Shown: one piece after another, positions 9,313-18,871 of the stretch
Numbering within the stretch: the stretch's first letter is position 1
Layout of the letters: every line of letters begins with the position of its first letter
Assembly: GCA_964020085.1 (NCBI GenBank)
Contig: OZ026596.1
Coordinates: 32,696,722 to 32,760,721 of the forward strand
Source: Micromussa lordhowensis
Taxonomy: Eukaryota > Cnidaria > Anthozoa > Scleractinia > Lobophylliidae
Length of the DNA stretch: 64,000 bases
Direction of reading: 5' to 3'
Position numbers and translations under genes: made by a program
The notes under the pieces: generated by a model
The model's database searches: none
What the model saw: only the letters and a program-made list of their open reading frames with translations
Told to the model about the DNA's origin: nothing

Positions 9313-10502
9313 AACACACATATATGACGGGGGTTTTATTACCGATTTTAACGGGGCTCTATTTTGCCCGACGGCGAAGCATTCCCCAACTGCTTTAAGA
9401 CCACTTGTCAATTGTTTGCCGATGGATTTCAAAGCGTTGGCGATTGCCCCAACAACCGCCCCGATTGTGATGCCGGCGGCGAGAAAGATAGCTGACACCG
9501 TCACGCCATATTTTTTGAAGATCTCTTTGATCCTTTCTCGCAGTGGCATGGCGGCTTCTCTTTCAGCGATCTGAGTTTGCAGCCTCGCTAGATCTTCTTT
9601 TCTAGCCGCTATCCGTTCTTCCGCAGCTTCTTTATCAAATTCTCTAGTGATGCGTCGGCGTCATCGATGATGGCCTGATCCTCATCGTCATTAACTTCAT
9701 CTAAACGCTTGGTTTCGTTAAGTCTTTCTTCTATTGCATTTCTTTCTCTTTCTATCTCGTAGAGCTTTTGTCTTTCTTGGTCGACTTTTTCTTTTATTTT
9801 TTTTTCTTGTTTCCTCAAGCTCGGACAATTCTTTTTTTTCAAGCTCGGTTTGATAATTTTTTTTCAGTTGCATTAGCCTGCGCAGTTCTGCTTCACTATT
9901 GCTCCCCTGTTCTTCTTCTTGAATGGCCTCAATATTCGCTCCAGCTCTCTCGATTTTCTTTTCCAGATCTTGCACCTCTTGTGCTTCTTTTTCTCTTTCT
10001 GCAGCGATTTTCTCTGCCTCTCTTTGTTGTCGTTTTTCGGCTTTCGATGATTTGTTCAGCGCGGGGCCCCAGAGATTGTTTTATTTCTTTTGTAAGTTTG
10101 GGCCTGATCTATCTTTGGTGAAAAGTTCATAAGATTTTTTTCCAAAGCCGGCCATTTTGACTTGTAGGCGCTCCGCTTTGCTGTAAGAGGTCTCCAGATC
10201 TACTGAACTAGCGTCAGGAAACATCTAGTTAAAGCATTCCATGATAGTTGAGATTGAAATGATTGAGCGCCTAACAAAGGAGTTTCTTCGTAAGAAGTAT
10301 CGGGAAGCCCGCTCTGCTCGTGCTGCATCGTTTGCATTTCGTATTGCTCTTGATAAGGGGTTGAAGCTGAGCCCGGCTGGAAAGGTTGGGTTGTGTTTTC
10401 TTCTTGATCATCATCGTGGTCAATTTTAAAATCAAGGTCAGGGTCATCATAACCAAAATCGCCCCCGCCTTCTGCCATATATTTTTCAAACTTCTTTTTC
10501 AA
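9277..10502 (-). pseudogene. Polinton coiled-coil/membrane protein, broken
   Basis: Pieces in several minus-strand frames read in one order. There is an acidic N-terminus from ATG 10502 (MKKKFEKYMAEGGGDFGYDD), then a long Lys/Glu-rich coiled coil (about 9600-9990), then a hydrophobic helix (VSAIFLAAGITIGAVVGAI) near 9430-9500. At least two frameshifts separate them. The last frame runs into the left terminal repeat and past it to 9277, so the natural C-terminus is probably lost in a deletion that joined the gene to the TIR. The function is unknown; a structural or membrane role in the virion-like particle is a guess. It starts 30 bp from the capsid gene, in the opposite direction. Confidence 0.65.
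9313..9383 (+). repeat. Polinton left terminal inverted repeat
   Basis: Begins aacacacatatatgacgg and runs through gcccgacggcgaagcatt. It matches the reverse complement of 24463-24524 and also, in direct orientation, the inner copy 24388-24459. Confidence 0.9.
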
Positions 10503-10532
10503 TTAAAAATATATTTCATCCTTTTGAATACA
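10503..10532. promoter_or_regulatory. Candidate divergent promoter within Polinton
   Basis: Only 30 AT-rich bases (containing aaaaatatat) separate the ATG of the minus-strand coiled-coil gene at 10502 from the plus-strand capsid ATG at 10533. Both genes would need to be driven from this spacer or from within the opposite gene. Confidence 0.4.
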
Positions 10533-11777
10533 ATGTCTGTGCCAGATAACCTGCGCTCAACACACAGTGAAAAGACAAAAAATGCCATGAAGGCGCCGCG
10601 CTCTGTCAAGCGCATCACGTTCAACCCTTCCGAAGCAAACCCAGGCGAGACTCTGTTCTGCTCACGTGCCCAAGCTGAACCAGAACGAACTCATTGTGCC
10701 AAACTCTCTGGCTCTTATCTTTGACATCGACCTTGCTGGAGGGCACGCCAACAACTTTCTTGTCCAGAACGTCTCGCGAGCGCTCGTGGAGAAGCTTGTT
10801 GTAAAGTTTGCGGCCACCGTTCTTGATGAAACTACTGGCTATGACATCTACAAGACATTCCAAGACTTGTTTTTGCCCGGAGAAATGCGCGACAACATGC
10901 ATGGTGCCTGAGGGCATCCAGAGCGAAGATTTATGCAAAATCCGCTCAGACGCGGGAGACGCAAAAACCAGCGGCGTTGACGCTGAAAAAAAACTGACAG
11001 AAGTCTACGGGAAAAAATATCGCATCAATCTGGACCATCAGGTCTTGACAGATCACGGTGGTTTTTACCCAAACGCCCTTTACAACGACTTCGTATTTGA
11101 ACTGACTCTTGCGCCTGCAGACCAGGTGGTCCGAGGCTCCGGCACAACCAAGCTGAAATACAAGCTGACGAACATCCAGCTTGAGTATGAGATGGTTCGA
11201 AGCGAAAAGCTTGCAAATGAGGCGGCCGGGGTTTACGACTGCGGCAAAGAGTTTGCCTATGACCACGTGTCTCATGATAAAGTGCTGCCAATCAACGAAA
11301 CAGAAACGAGAATAAACATAAAAGTCAACGCACAAAGAAGATCAATGAAGGGCATTTTTTTACTGTTCATAGAGCCGTACACCGCAGGCACGAGGGATTC
11401 GGAAAAATACATTTTCCCCGACCTGAAAAAAATCAGCGTCACGATCAACGGCTCGCCAAAAATGCTGTACAACAACGGCATCGAAAGTCGGGACATTTGG
11501 TCAGAGGTCAGCCGCTTTTTCATGAAAGAAAAACACAAACCCCAGCATATGAAAATTTTACACCAAAAATAAGTTCGGGCTTTTGATCGATCTGCGCTCT
11601 ATGGCGAGCCAAGATATGCACGGCAGCGGCACCCGTATCGTCAACTCCACAGATGGAGTCCAGCTGGAAATTGAGAGAGACGGCAAAGGGTCAGGGACCG
11701 TCAACTGCCACGTCTACATTATCTCTGACTCCCAGTTTAACATACAGAACAAACAGCTAGATTCTGTGCAGTATTAA
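10533..11777 (+). pseudogene. Polinton major capsid protein-like gene, frameshifted
   Basis: Reading starts at ATG 10533 (MSVPDNLRSTHSEK), shifts near 10660 and again near 10910, continues to 11572, and shifts once more into a last frame ending at 11777. The total is about 410 aa, near that of double jelly-roll capsid proteins of Polintons and adintovirus-like elements. The strand-rich middle (YNDFVFELTLAPADQV, KLKYKLTNIQLEYEMV) and a C-terminal block with GTVNCHVYIISDSQ support the assignment. The gene is followed after one base by the packaging ATPase, a usual pairing. Identification rests on context and on what I recognise of the family, not on a search. The frameshifts make it non-functional. 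Confidence 0.7.
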
Positions 11778-11778
11778 A

Positions 11779-12374
11779 ATGGACCCTGGCAATATTCCGT
11801 TCAACGCGTTGATCGTTGGCCCGACCAATTTGGCAAGACCCAGTTTCTCGTGAACCAACTCTGCGGGCCATTCAATGGCAATTTTGATTACATCGTGCTT
11901 ATCTGCCCAACCTTCGCCTATAACAAGACGCTGTACCGGTTTGCCGAGAGAGACCCGCGGCTACATGTAATCATCTGCGAGCAGCACCAGGTTGAAGCAT
12001 GGCTAAAGTTGGCCAGTTTTGCTTTCGAAGGCGACAACGCTCTTATTGTTCTTGATGACTGCGCCGCCTCAAAAGACGTGAAAGGGAGGACAGGGGAGCT
12101 TGTCAAACTCGGTTTCTCGGCACGCCACGCCGGCATCAGTGTGTGGGTCTTGACACAGCAGCTCTCCAGCATCGCGAAGCTTTTCCGCAAGAACGTGGCG
12201 GCAATCGTTCTTTTTTACACGCCATCGGCCAAGGCCACGAAGGGCATCTTTGAAGAATACGCGGGCGAGCTTTCTCATGACGAACTCAAGCAGATGGTTT
12301 CAAGGCTGAAAGAGCGCAAATTTGTCCATTTGATTTTTTCTTTGCGCTTTCCTTTCTCTATTGAAGAGAAGTAG
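11779..12374 (+). pseudogene. Polinton packaging ATPase (A32/FtsK-HerA-like), Walker A broken
   Basis: ATG 11779 starts a frame whose P-loop would read GPTN-x-GKT, but one base is missing inside the loop, at about 11828, so translation shifts exactly at the nucleotide-binding site. The downstream frame to 12374 has the Walker B-like strand ALIVLDDCA and a sensor-like WVLTQQLSSI. About 198 aa would be expected. Related ATPases pump DNA into capsids of large DNA viruses and Polintons. It lies directly after the capsid gene. Confidence 0.8.
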
Positions 12375-12386
12375 CACTTAGGCAAC

Positions 12387-12662
12387 ATGGAACTGCAATT
12401 TGAAGAGGCGGGAAAAATCTCGAGCTGACGAGACGGCATCTACAGGTTTCACGGCATTGAACATCGTGGGAAAAACGATTACGGCAGACCGATCAGAAGC
12501 GTCATCACACTTGAAAGAGACGGAGTAGAGATGTGTTTTTATGCGCCTGCGTCTTTGTATTGGGATCTGAAGCGCCGATCAGAAACAAGATTCATAAAAT
12601 ATGAAGGCACACAAACTTCTGACAGGGGCTATGACTACCCCGTGTTCAAGTTCGCAAAATGA
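12387..12662 (+). pseudogene. Small Polinton ORF with in-frame stop
   Basis: A 91-codon frame from ATG 12387 (MELQFEEAGKISS) is interrupted by TGA at 12426 and then stays open to the stop at 12660-12662. It contains GRPIRSVITLERDGVEMCFY and resembles a compact single-strand-binding-like or regulatory protein only in size. I do not recognise a family. The intact frame on both sides of the stop shows it was once coding. Confidence 0.55.
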
Positions 12663-12757
12663 ACAAAATGTTGCCACAATGAATTTTTGAATTTGCAAAT
12701 TCAATCAAAGTTCAACAATTTTTTTGACAATTTGAAATTAAAAACCGAATCAATATT

Positions 12758-13288
12758 ATGGATGAAGAAATCGCGATGGCCGAAGTCATGAACCTATTAG
12801 AGGCCGAGCCTTCTGCAGCTTTGCCTGCGCCTGCGCCCGATATTCCTGCTCTTCGAGAGCAGCTTGCGATTTTGGTTTCTACTGGCAAATGCAAAGAAGC
12901 AATCGGCGTCAATCTCACCCACGAACAAGTGAGGCGGCTGGAAGACAAAGAAGTCATGAAGCACTCCAAAAGGTACGAGACCTACGTTGGCGCCAAGACG
13001 ACAGAAACCCTGATTGAAAGCTTTCTGTCATTTTCCACAAAAGCGCTTAGCCTGGTTGTCAAGCTAAAAGATACTGAAACCCTGCAGAATGAGCTGAAAA
13101 ACGACTACATCATCACAAAAGAGCTGTCCAATCTTTCTGGCAACCTTGCGCTGAGATATGGCCGCTTGCTCGCAGTTGCCAATGCGTTTTTGATCACAGC
13201 GAAACATGTCGTTTTCAGCGACGAACCCCGTGATTCAGATGGCTATGAAGTAGGCAATGCTAAGCAATCCTCAGCAAATGCTGAATAA
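12758..13288 (+). CDS. Polinton hypothetical protein, 176 aa, intact
   Basis: Open from ATG 12758 to 13288. The N-terminus has an acidic helix and an Ala/Pro linker, followed by a predicted helical domain (LREQLAILVSTGKCKEAIG; TLIESFLSFSTKALSLVVKL) and a polar tail. No enzyme motif is seen. It is one of the few undamaged frames in this Polinton. I infer a structural or DNA-associated role only from position between the ATPase and the small membrane proteins. Confidence 0.6.
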   Translation: MDEEIAMAEVMNLLEAEPSAALPAPAPDIPALREQLAILVSTGKCKEAIGVNLTHEQVRRLEDKEVMKHSKRYETYVGAKTTETLIESFLSFSTKALSLVVKLKDTETLQNELKNDYIITKELSNLSGNLALRYGRLLAVANAFLITAKHVVFSDEPRDSDGYEVGNAKQSSANAE

Positions 13289-13349
13289 TTAGTAAACATT
13301 AATCGGCAATTGCTCAATTAAATATAATTTATTCAGTAAAATATACGGC

Positions 13350-13705
13350 ATGGCAGATTCAGAAACTGAACAAGTGACCTCAAAAACTCCCGCCACAAAA
13401 CAAAAAAATCCAAAACGTGTCGCTGCGGGCAAAGCTATTGCTCAAAGAACAAAAATTGCGCGCGAGACCCAGAAAGAGCTCTTATCGAGGCACAGAGCAT
13501 CATCGCAAATAACCAGGTAAAACCTCCAGCTGTCGACCCGCCTGTATCTGAGAGCGCCAAAATTACAACAACACAATGGCTTAGCATCATCAGCATTGTC
13601 GTTTCATTGGCGGGGATCTACTACAAGCGCGAAGAGATCAAAGGCCTTTTAACCCCAAAAAAGCCTCAGGTTAACACTCCGCCGCCCGTTCCTCCAGCTA
13701 AATGA
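13350..13705 (+). pseudogene. Polinton single-pass membrane protein, frameshifted
   Basis: ATG 13350 starts a basic N-terminus (TPATKQKNPKRVAAGKAIAQ). A frameshift near 13480 moves to a frame ending at 13705 with a hydrophobic segment (WLSIISIVVSLAGIYY) and a Pro-rich tail. About 118 codons. Function is unknown; one membrane segment suggests an envelope or host-membrane association. Confidence 0.6.
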
Positions 13706-13768
13706 AAAGGGGGCATCAAACTGATGGATTAAAAACCAATTAAACTTTTTATTTTTGTTTTTATAACA

Positions 13769-14034
13769 ATGGTTGATCTGTTTCAAGCTTTCGTTAAATC
13801 CGCCGCCGTCAGTGGTATAATCATGGTCTGGGCCAAATTCACAATAGAGGCATTCAAATTTTCCTGGCATTTCATTTCAACTTCGCCAAAAAAGTAACTT
13901 GGGAGCCTGTCAGAAAAGTCATGTGTGAAGAATGCTATGAGTTGTTTTCGGATGATGGGGATGAATTGGAACATGGAAAGTTTTTGTGTGAGTCTTGCCG
14001 CGATGATATTGTTCGTGATCAATTAGAAAAATAA
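13769..14034 (+). pseudogene. Polinton small zinc-ribbon protein, frameshifted
   Basis: ATG 13769 begins MVDLFQAFVKSAAVSG. A shift near 13880 leads into a frame with two CxxC pairs (CEECYELF and FLCESC, 17 residues apart), a zinc-ribbon arrangement, ending at the TAA at 14032-14034. About 88 codons. The hydrophobic N-terminus and zinc ribbon could form a small regulatory or scaffold protein. I cannot name a family. Confidence 0.55.
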
Positions 14035-14054
14035 TTTTTTTTTAATATATCATC

Positions 14055-14252
14055 ATGTCCGACAACAAGCTTGTGAAAACAATCATGGACGCCGCAACTC
14101 TGACCGGATTAGTCGCAGGCATTGGCTGGATTGGAAAAAAAGTCGTGGAAGAAAACTTCACCCAAGACCCTAGCTCCAATGTCATGAACTATGCCAAATT
14201 CACTGCCGTCATGGCTGGCAGCATCGCGCTGAAACAGTATCTCGAAGACTAG
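14055..14252 (+). CDS. Polinton small hydrophobic protein, 65 aa
   Basis: Intact from ATG 14055. It contains a hydrophobic segment (AATLTGLVAGIGWIG) and a second weaker one (FTAVMAGSIAL). It follows the previous gene by 20 bp, which is typical of the tight packing here. Function is unknown. Confidence 0.5.
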   Translation: MSDNKLVKTIMDAATLTGLVAGIGWIGKKVVEENFTQDPSSNVMNYAKFTAVMAGSIALKQYLED

Positions 14253-14289
14253 AAGATTCTTCCTGTTTAAAAAATAACTTTTTTATTAA

Positions 14290-14701
14290 ATGGCCAGCAT
14301 TGCGATGATGATTGGTGGCGCAGTTCTCAACGCCGCGGCTTTCACTGGCGGCAACTATCTTACGAAATATTTGGCGGGCGAATAGCCGAGAAAACGCGGA
14401 TGACAAAGCTCTGGAAGATTATCAGGCGACGATGGCGAAATATACGCGCGAACGCACGCGGCTCCTTGACTGGATTGAAACCAACAGAGAAATCAAAGCC
14501 CAGGCGAAGCAAAACTTCACGAACACCGATTACGCGTTCAAGCTCTACAACAAGGCACACCCCGATTACAAATTGACAACGCCAAAGGAGCTGAAGTTTT
14601 CAGACTATTATCAGCCAAGCGATCAGCAGAAACATGGCAAGGTTCTTTTTGTCGGCGGGGGTGCGCTGGCGCTTGGTTACGCCGCTTTTCGTTTTCTTTG
14701 A
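14290..14701 (+). pseudogene. Polinton two-membrane-segment protein, frameshifted
   Basis: ATG 14290 opens a short hydrophobic frame (MASIAMMIGGAVLNAAAF) that stops after about 32 codons. A shift near 14380 restores a frame with a charged helical middle (ALEDYQATMAKYTRERTRL) and a C-terminal hydrophobic segment (VLFVGGGALALGYAAF), ending at 14701. About 137 codons in total. The membrane-coil-membrane layout suggests a virion membrane or pore-like protein, but this is inference. Confidence 0.55.
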
Positions 14702-14724
14702 ACTTTTTTTGCACATATAAATAA

Positions 14725-15524
14725 ATGGATGCCAAACTTGCCAAAATCTACTACAGCCCCCAAGGCTACTGGAAAGGCGTCTCTGCAATCAAAAAATTAG
14801 CAGATGTCGCGAAAGTGCCTGAAAATATTGGCAAACAGTGGCTTTACAAGCAGGCCATCTGGCAGATCTATCTTCCTGCTCCGCGATACGTTCCTCGGCC
14901 GAAATTTGATGTGACGACGCCCAACTCGGTCCACCAGGCAGACCTTCTTTTTTTACCTCATGACAAGCTTCGTAGAAAGATTTACAAATATGCGTTGACT
15001 GTTGACGACGTCGCCAGCCGTTACAAAGAGGCGGAGCCGCTGACCTCGAAAGACTCTGACAAGGTTGCTCGGGCTTTCCAGGCGATTTACAGGCGCAGTC
15101 CTTCGACTTGGCCTCAGATGCTGCAGGTTGACCCTGTAGCCGAGTTCATGGGCGGTGTGACGAAAGATGGATAAACACGAAACTTACATTCGTCGCGGCC
15201 GCACTGAAATTCACAGAGATCAGGCAATTGTCGAGCGTTTCAATCGCACGCTTGCCCAGGCGCCTGTTTGGCCTCTCATCAATGTGAGATATTTGTATCA
15301 ACCTGGCGAGCTTGAGGGCGGAACCAAAAGAGCAACAGACCCGATCTGGTCTTTGAAAGTCTACCAGGTCGTTGAAAATAAGACCAAGCCAAATCATTTG
15401 GCTTGGTCTTATTTTCAACGACCTGGGGCCTGTTGTGTATTATTTGTCTGACGGGCCTAAGCGCGGCTTTGTTCGCGAAGAGCTGTTGGTTGTGCCGCCT
15501 AATACCCAGCTGCCGCCTGCCTGA
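14725..15524 (+). pseudogene. Polinton integrase (rve/DDE type), frameshifted
   Basis: ATG 14725 begins an intact N-terminal frame to 15174 with the first catalytic Asp in HQADLLFLPHD and the second in LQVDPVAEF. A frameshift near 15165-15180 leads into 15167-15451, which carries the Glu in AIVERFNRTL. A further shift within the palindrome at 15364-15426 is needed to reach the C-terminal domain that ends at TGA 15522-15524. The D,D-35-E layout is that of retroviral and Polinton integrases, which insert the element and create 6-bp duplications. The gene converges with PolB, and the two ends overlap by about 25 bp. Confidence 0.85.
15364..15426. repeat. Perfect 30-bp-arm palindrome inside integrase
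   Basis: Left arm 15364-15393 and right arm 15397-15426 are exact reverse complements around a 3-base loop (tca). It begins ccaggtcgttgaaaataag. Such a perfect snap-back within a coding region suggests a template-switch event during replication. It changes the integrase frame. Confidence 0.95.
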
Positions 15525-16783
15525 AATACCCATATGCTAGCGTGTGGATGCCGTCATCTGCTATCCAGCGCTTTGTATCAAACGGCGATATAGAGATCTT
15601 GTTCATGCACATTCCGTGCATTTCGTGCCCCTCACTTCTCAAGATTTTCATTTTGTGCATGTACTTTTTCCTTCCGAAGAGCGCTTCTTTGTAGTGCCCG
15701 TGCGTTATCTCTTTCTCGATCACCTTTTTTTTCACTCCCTTCGCCTTCTTTATGTTCTTTTTGCCCACTTCCACCGAGTACATCTTCGCCCTTACTGCTA
15801 CGACTTCCTTTATCACTTCTCCCCCACATTCGTGTTTCATCTTTCCCAAAACCTACTTATTCGCAGCGTTGTACAGCAGATTGTCTTTTGGGTAGTTGCT
15901 TGTGTCGTACAGCCATGAGTGCTCTTGCATGTCTTTGTAAACATCTTCTGTCTTGATGTCTAAGATCTGGCTGTCTGTGTCTGTGTATACCAGCTCACAT
16001 TTGTGGTCGTATCTGGCTTTCAGGTGGTTGTAGAAGAAGTCATACATCAAGATCTTGCTGTTTTCGAGGATCGTCATTCCTGTGTACACGGGCTTGTTCA
16101 GCACCAGCTTTGTTTTATGCATGTGGATGCCGGCCATGTCGTTTCCAAAGATTGTGCCTCTCATCCCTCTCTCGATAAACAGATGCATGTCCAAGTCTGC
16201 CAGCAGCTCTAGCTCGACTCCTGTCTTCTTCAAGAGAGCGTCCCAACTCAAGCCTGGCGCGCTGTAGTAATGCGCCGGGTCCAGCCCGTATTTCTCCTGG
16301 CAAACCTTTCTGAAGTTTTCAAACACGTCTGCCAATTGCGCTGAGTCTGTGGCAACGCAGAGGTTGTGTCTCCAAGATTTCGGCATCCGAATGTCTCCCA
16401 GACTTTCTTTGCGTGCGCATATTCTTCATCTGTTGTGGCCTTACCACTCAGACTCGAGTAAAACTTTTCTTTCTCCGGCAGTTGAGTTTCGTCAACCTTT
16501 CAAACGAGTCCATGTACTCGTAAGGATAGATGCATTTCTTACGCAGCAGCTGCCGCTTCTTTTCTTCTGGCACCAATTTTCTCATGATTGGAAAATCATC
16601 ACTCCCCTTTACCAGCTTCTCAAGGCTGCTCAGCAGAAAATTTATGCTGTCGACAAATCTCAAATTTCCCAGTGAAAACGAGATGTATTTTTCGGCGTTT
16701 GTTGGTATGCATTTAATTTCGCCCCGAACCCTCGCCATCGCTTGCATCAGCAAGTGCTCATTGTAGCCTTTCAAGTTGTGAAA

Positions 16784-17097
16784 AAAAATGAAGCCTTGGA
16801 GCCAAGGCTGGCTCATAGCTGCCGGAGCTTATCCCGGTTTCTGTAGCATGAAGCGGCTAGAAGTATTTCTACTTCCCCTGGACAGGATGCTAGTCCATCG
16901 CAGGTCACTCCCCCGCAATTTTGTTAGGTTTCTCCAACAAATAGCAGGTACCCATTTATGCACCAGGGTGGAGAGAGGCACTGTGAGAGTAAAGTGTCTT
17001 GCCCAAGAACACAACACACTGTCCCCGGCCAGGGCTCGAACCCGGACCGCTCGCTCCGGAGTCGAGCGCACTAACCATGAGGTCACCGCGCCTCTCA
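16784..17097 (-). mobile_element. tRNA-derived SINE inserted in PolB
   Basis: On the minus strand it starts with a tRNA-like head: A-box-like tggttagtgcgc and B-box gggttcgagccc, near 17098-17030. A body follows, with a short T/A-rich 3' tail at 16784-16790. A 16-bp direct repeat, ctttcaagttgtgaaa, flanks it at 16768-16783 and 17098-17113. A diverged relative lies at 42750-43004. Confidence 0.88.
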
Positions 17098-17508
17098 CTT
17101 TCAAGTTGTGAAAGAAGACGGGTATTGGCGTTGTTTTCCGGTTTAGTTTGAGTTTGAAGTTGCATTCATTGTGGGCAGCCCCGCGATATTTTCCTGTCAC
17201 ATGGTCGTGGTCTTTCACTGAATCTTTGAAATTTGGCACAAGCAGCGGATCTGCACAGAACAGACATGTTTCCTGGTTATTTGCGATCCATTGATCGATG
17301 GCATCTTTTGGTTTTCTAATTTCTCGCGGCGCATATATATCTGTTGTTTGCCGCCTGATGGTAGCATCTTCTGTGGCTTTGGCCGCAGTATTTTCCTGAA
17401 TCAGGATCAAAAACCTCCATCGAGTCGAGATGGAGGTCTTTGTACAGACTTTTGTTGCAGAGATGGCATTCTGTCGCGTTCCTGTGTTTTTGCCAGTCTT
17501 CATTTGTC

Positions 17509-17524
17509 ATTATCAGCGGCCTTT
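17509..17524 (+). repeat. LINE target-site duplication, left
   Basis: attatcagcggccttt, 16 bp, repeated exactly at 22958-22973. It lies within PolB coding sequence. Confidence 0.95.
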
Positions 17525-17611
17525 GACTGGGACTGGCATGGCGGCCGAGTGAACGCGTTTGGCCGAGCTCCTACTTTTGGTTGCCATAGAAAGTCTAAAT
17601 GAAGAATTTTC

Positions 17612-18502
17612 ATGCCACCTAAGCGAAAGGATAGACCGGTACCTTCGCCGCCATCATTTAAAGGGTCAAAAAAGTCACCGGATGAAAAACGAGCTAGAGC
17701 CGAGTGTGACAAAATTTTCGAAGCTCTCGACATGGCGGAGAACCTAGGTGTTAAAATCGAAGCAATTCTAAAAAAGTTAGAAAAGCTGGACGTCATCGAA
17801 CTTCAACTAAACGAGGTCCATGCAAAAGTAGCCAACATCGAAGAGACAGTAAGTAGATTAGACTCAGAGGTACAGGCTTTAAAGACCAGGACAGCAAAAT
17901 TAGAAAAGAATGTGGAGGAACTCGAAGGAGGCTTCCAATACAATGAAGAAGATGTACGCGACCTACAATGTGACAACAAGAGACTGGAACATGAGGTATA
18001 CGACTTGAAGAAACAACTCCTGTACATGGAGACGTACTCAAGACGTGAAAATCTTAAATTCTTCGGCGTTCCAGAGAACACGGAATGCACCATGGAAGAA
18101 GGATCAGAGCAGCACGCGGTGATTGAGAACACTAAAGAAGTTATCTATCAATTCCTGGAAGAAAACCTAAAGATTGATCAACCCCGCGAGAAAATTGAAT
18201 TCCAGAGAATCCACCGTTTAGGTAAGCCTAATTCGTCTAAGCCTCGCCCAATAATAGCAAGATTTCTTCGATACTCGGACAGAGAACTTGTAATGGACAA
18301 TGCACGTAAACACCTTAAAGGTCATAAAGTTTTTCATGTCTTCGAGGACATCCCGAAGGACCTGTATGAGCTACGTAAACAGCAAATGAAAAAACTCAAA
18401 GAAGCCAGAGAGAAAGGACACAGAGCATTTTTTAGCAAAGCACACCCGGACAAACTTTTTGTCAACGGCCAATATGTTGCTCCAGAACAGCCCTTGCAGT
18501 AA
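17612..18502 (+). CDS. LINE ORF1 protein (L1-type, coiled coil + RRM)
   Basis: A 296-aa intact ORF. A basic Pro-rich N-terminus is followed by a coiled coil (about residues 45-140, e.g. VSRLDSEVQALKTRTAKLEK), then an RRM-like domain with NLKFFGVPE and a C-terminal basic domain (RPIIARFLRYSDRELV). This layout is that of L1 ORF1p (Transposase_22), a trimeric RNA-binding chaperone that packages LINE RNA. The 369-bp interval before ORF2 is AT-rich and non-coding. Confidence 0.88.
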   Translation: MPPKRKDRPVPSPPSFKGSKKSPDEKRARAECDKIFEALDMAENLGVKIEAILKKLEKLDVIELQLNEVHAKVANIEETVSRLDSEVQALKTRTAKLEKNVEELEGGFQYNEEDVRDLQCDNKRLEHEVYDLKKQLLYMETYSRRENLKFFGVPENTECTMEEGSEQHAVIENTKEVIYQFLEENLKIDQPREKIEFQRIHRLGKPNSSKPRPIIARFLRYSDRELVMDNARKHLKGHKVFHVFEDIPKDLYELRKQQMKKLKEAREKGHRAFFSKAHPDKLFVNGQYVAPEQPLQ

Positions 18503-18871
18503 CTTTGACTGGATCTGTTGTATCCTTTTGCGAACTACTGAATCTCTTTTATTTGTCTTTTTTCAAAATAGTGGCTACCAATAATAAGGAGCTGGAATAA
18601 CCAATACTCCGTACCAATTTGCGTATTTGGTGTTTAGAAGATCAACTTCCAATCTTGTAATGCCTTTTCCCAGAATTATTTTATTTATTTTGATCGTATG
18701 CGTTTGTGTATATTTGTATTGTAGTCTATATTTATTTTCGTGCGTCTTGGTTTTGTATTATGTTGTGTTGCTTGTTTTGTTTCTGTGTTCTCCCAATCTG
18801 CATATTCAAATCAAGTTTAATCATTTCTCAAGCTACTCCCAAGGTGAAAATTCTCGAAGATTCCAACAGCT

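Noticed and set aside
9768..10132. Plus-strand Phe/Leu-rich ORFs
   Set aside because: They are the antisense of the Lys/Glu-rich coiled-coil gene on the minus strand.
16115..17503. Several plus- and minus-strand ORFs in the PolB region
   Set aside because: They are shadows or frame-shifted pieces of PolB; the long minus-strand frame at 16829-17503 runs through the SINE and is partly artificial.
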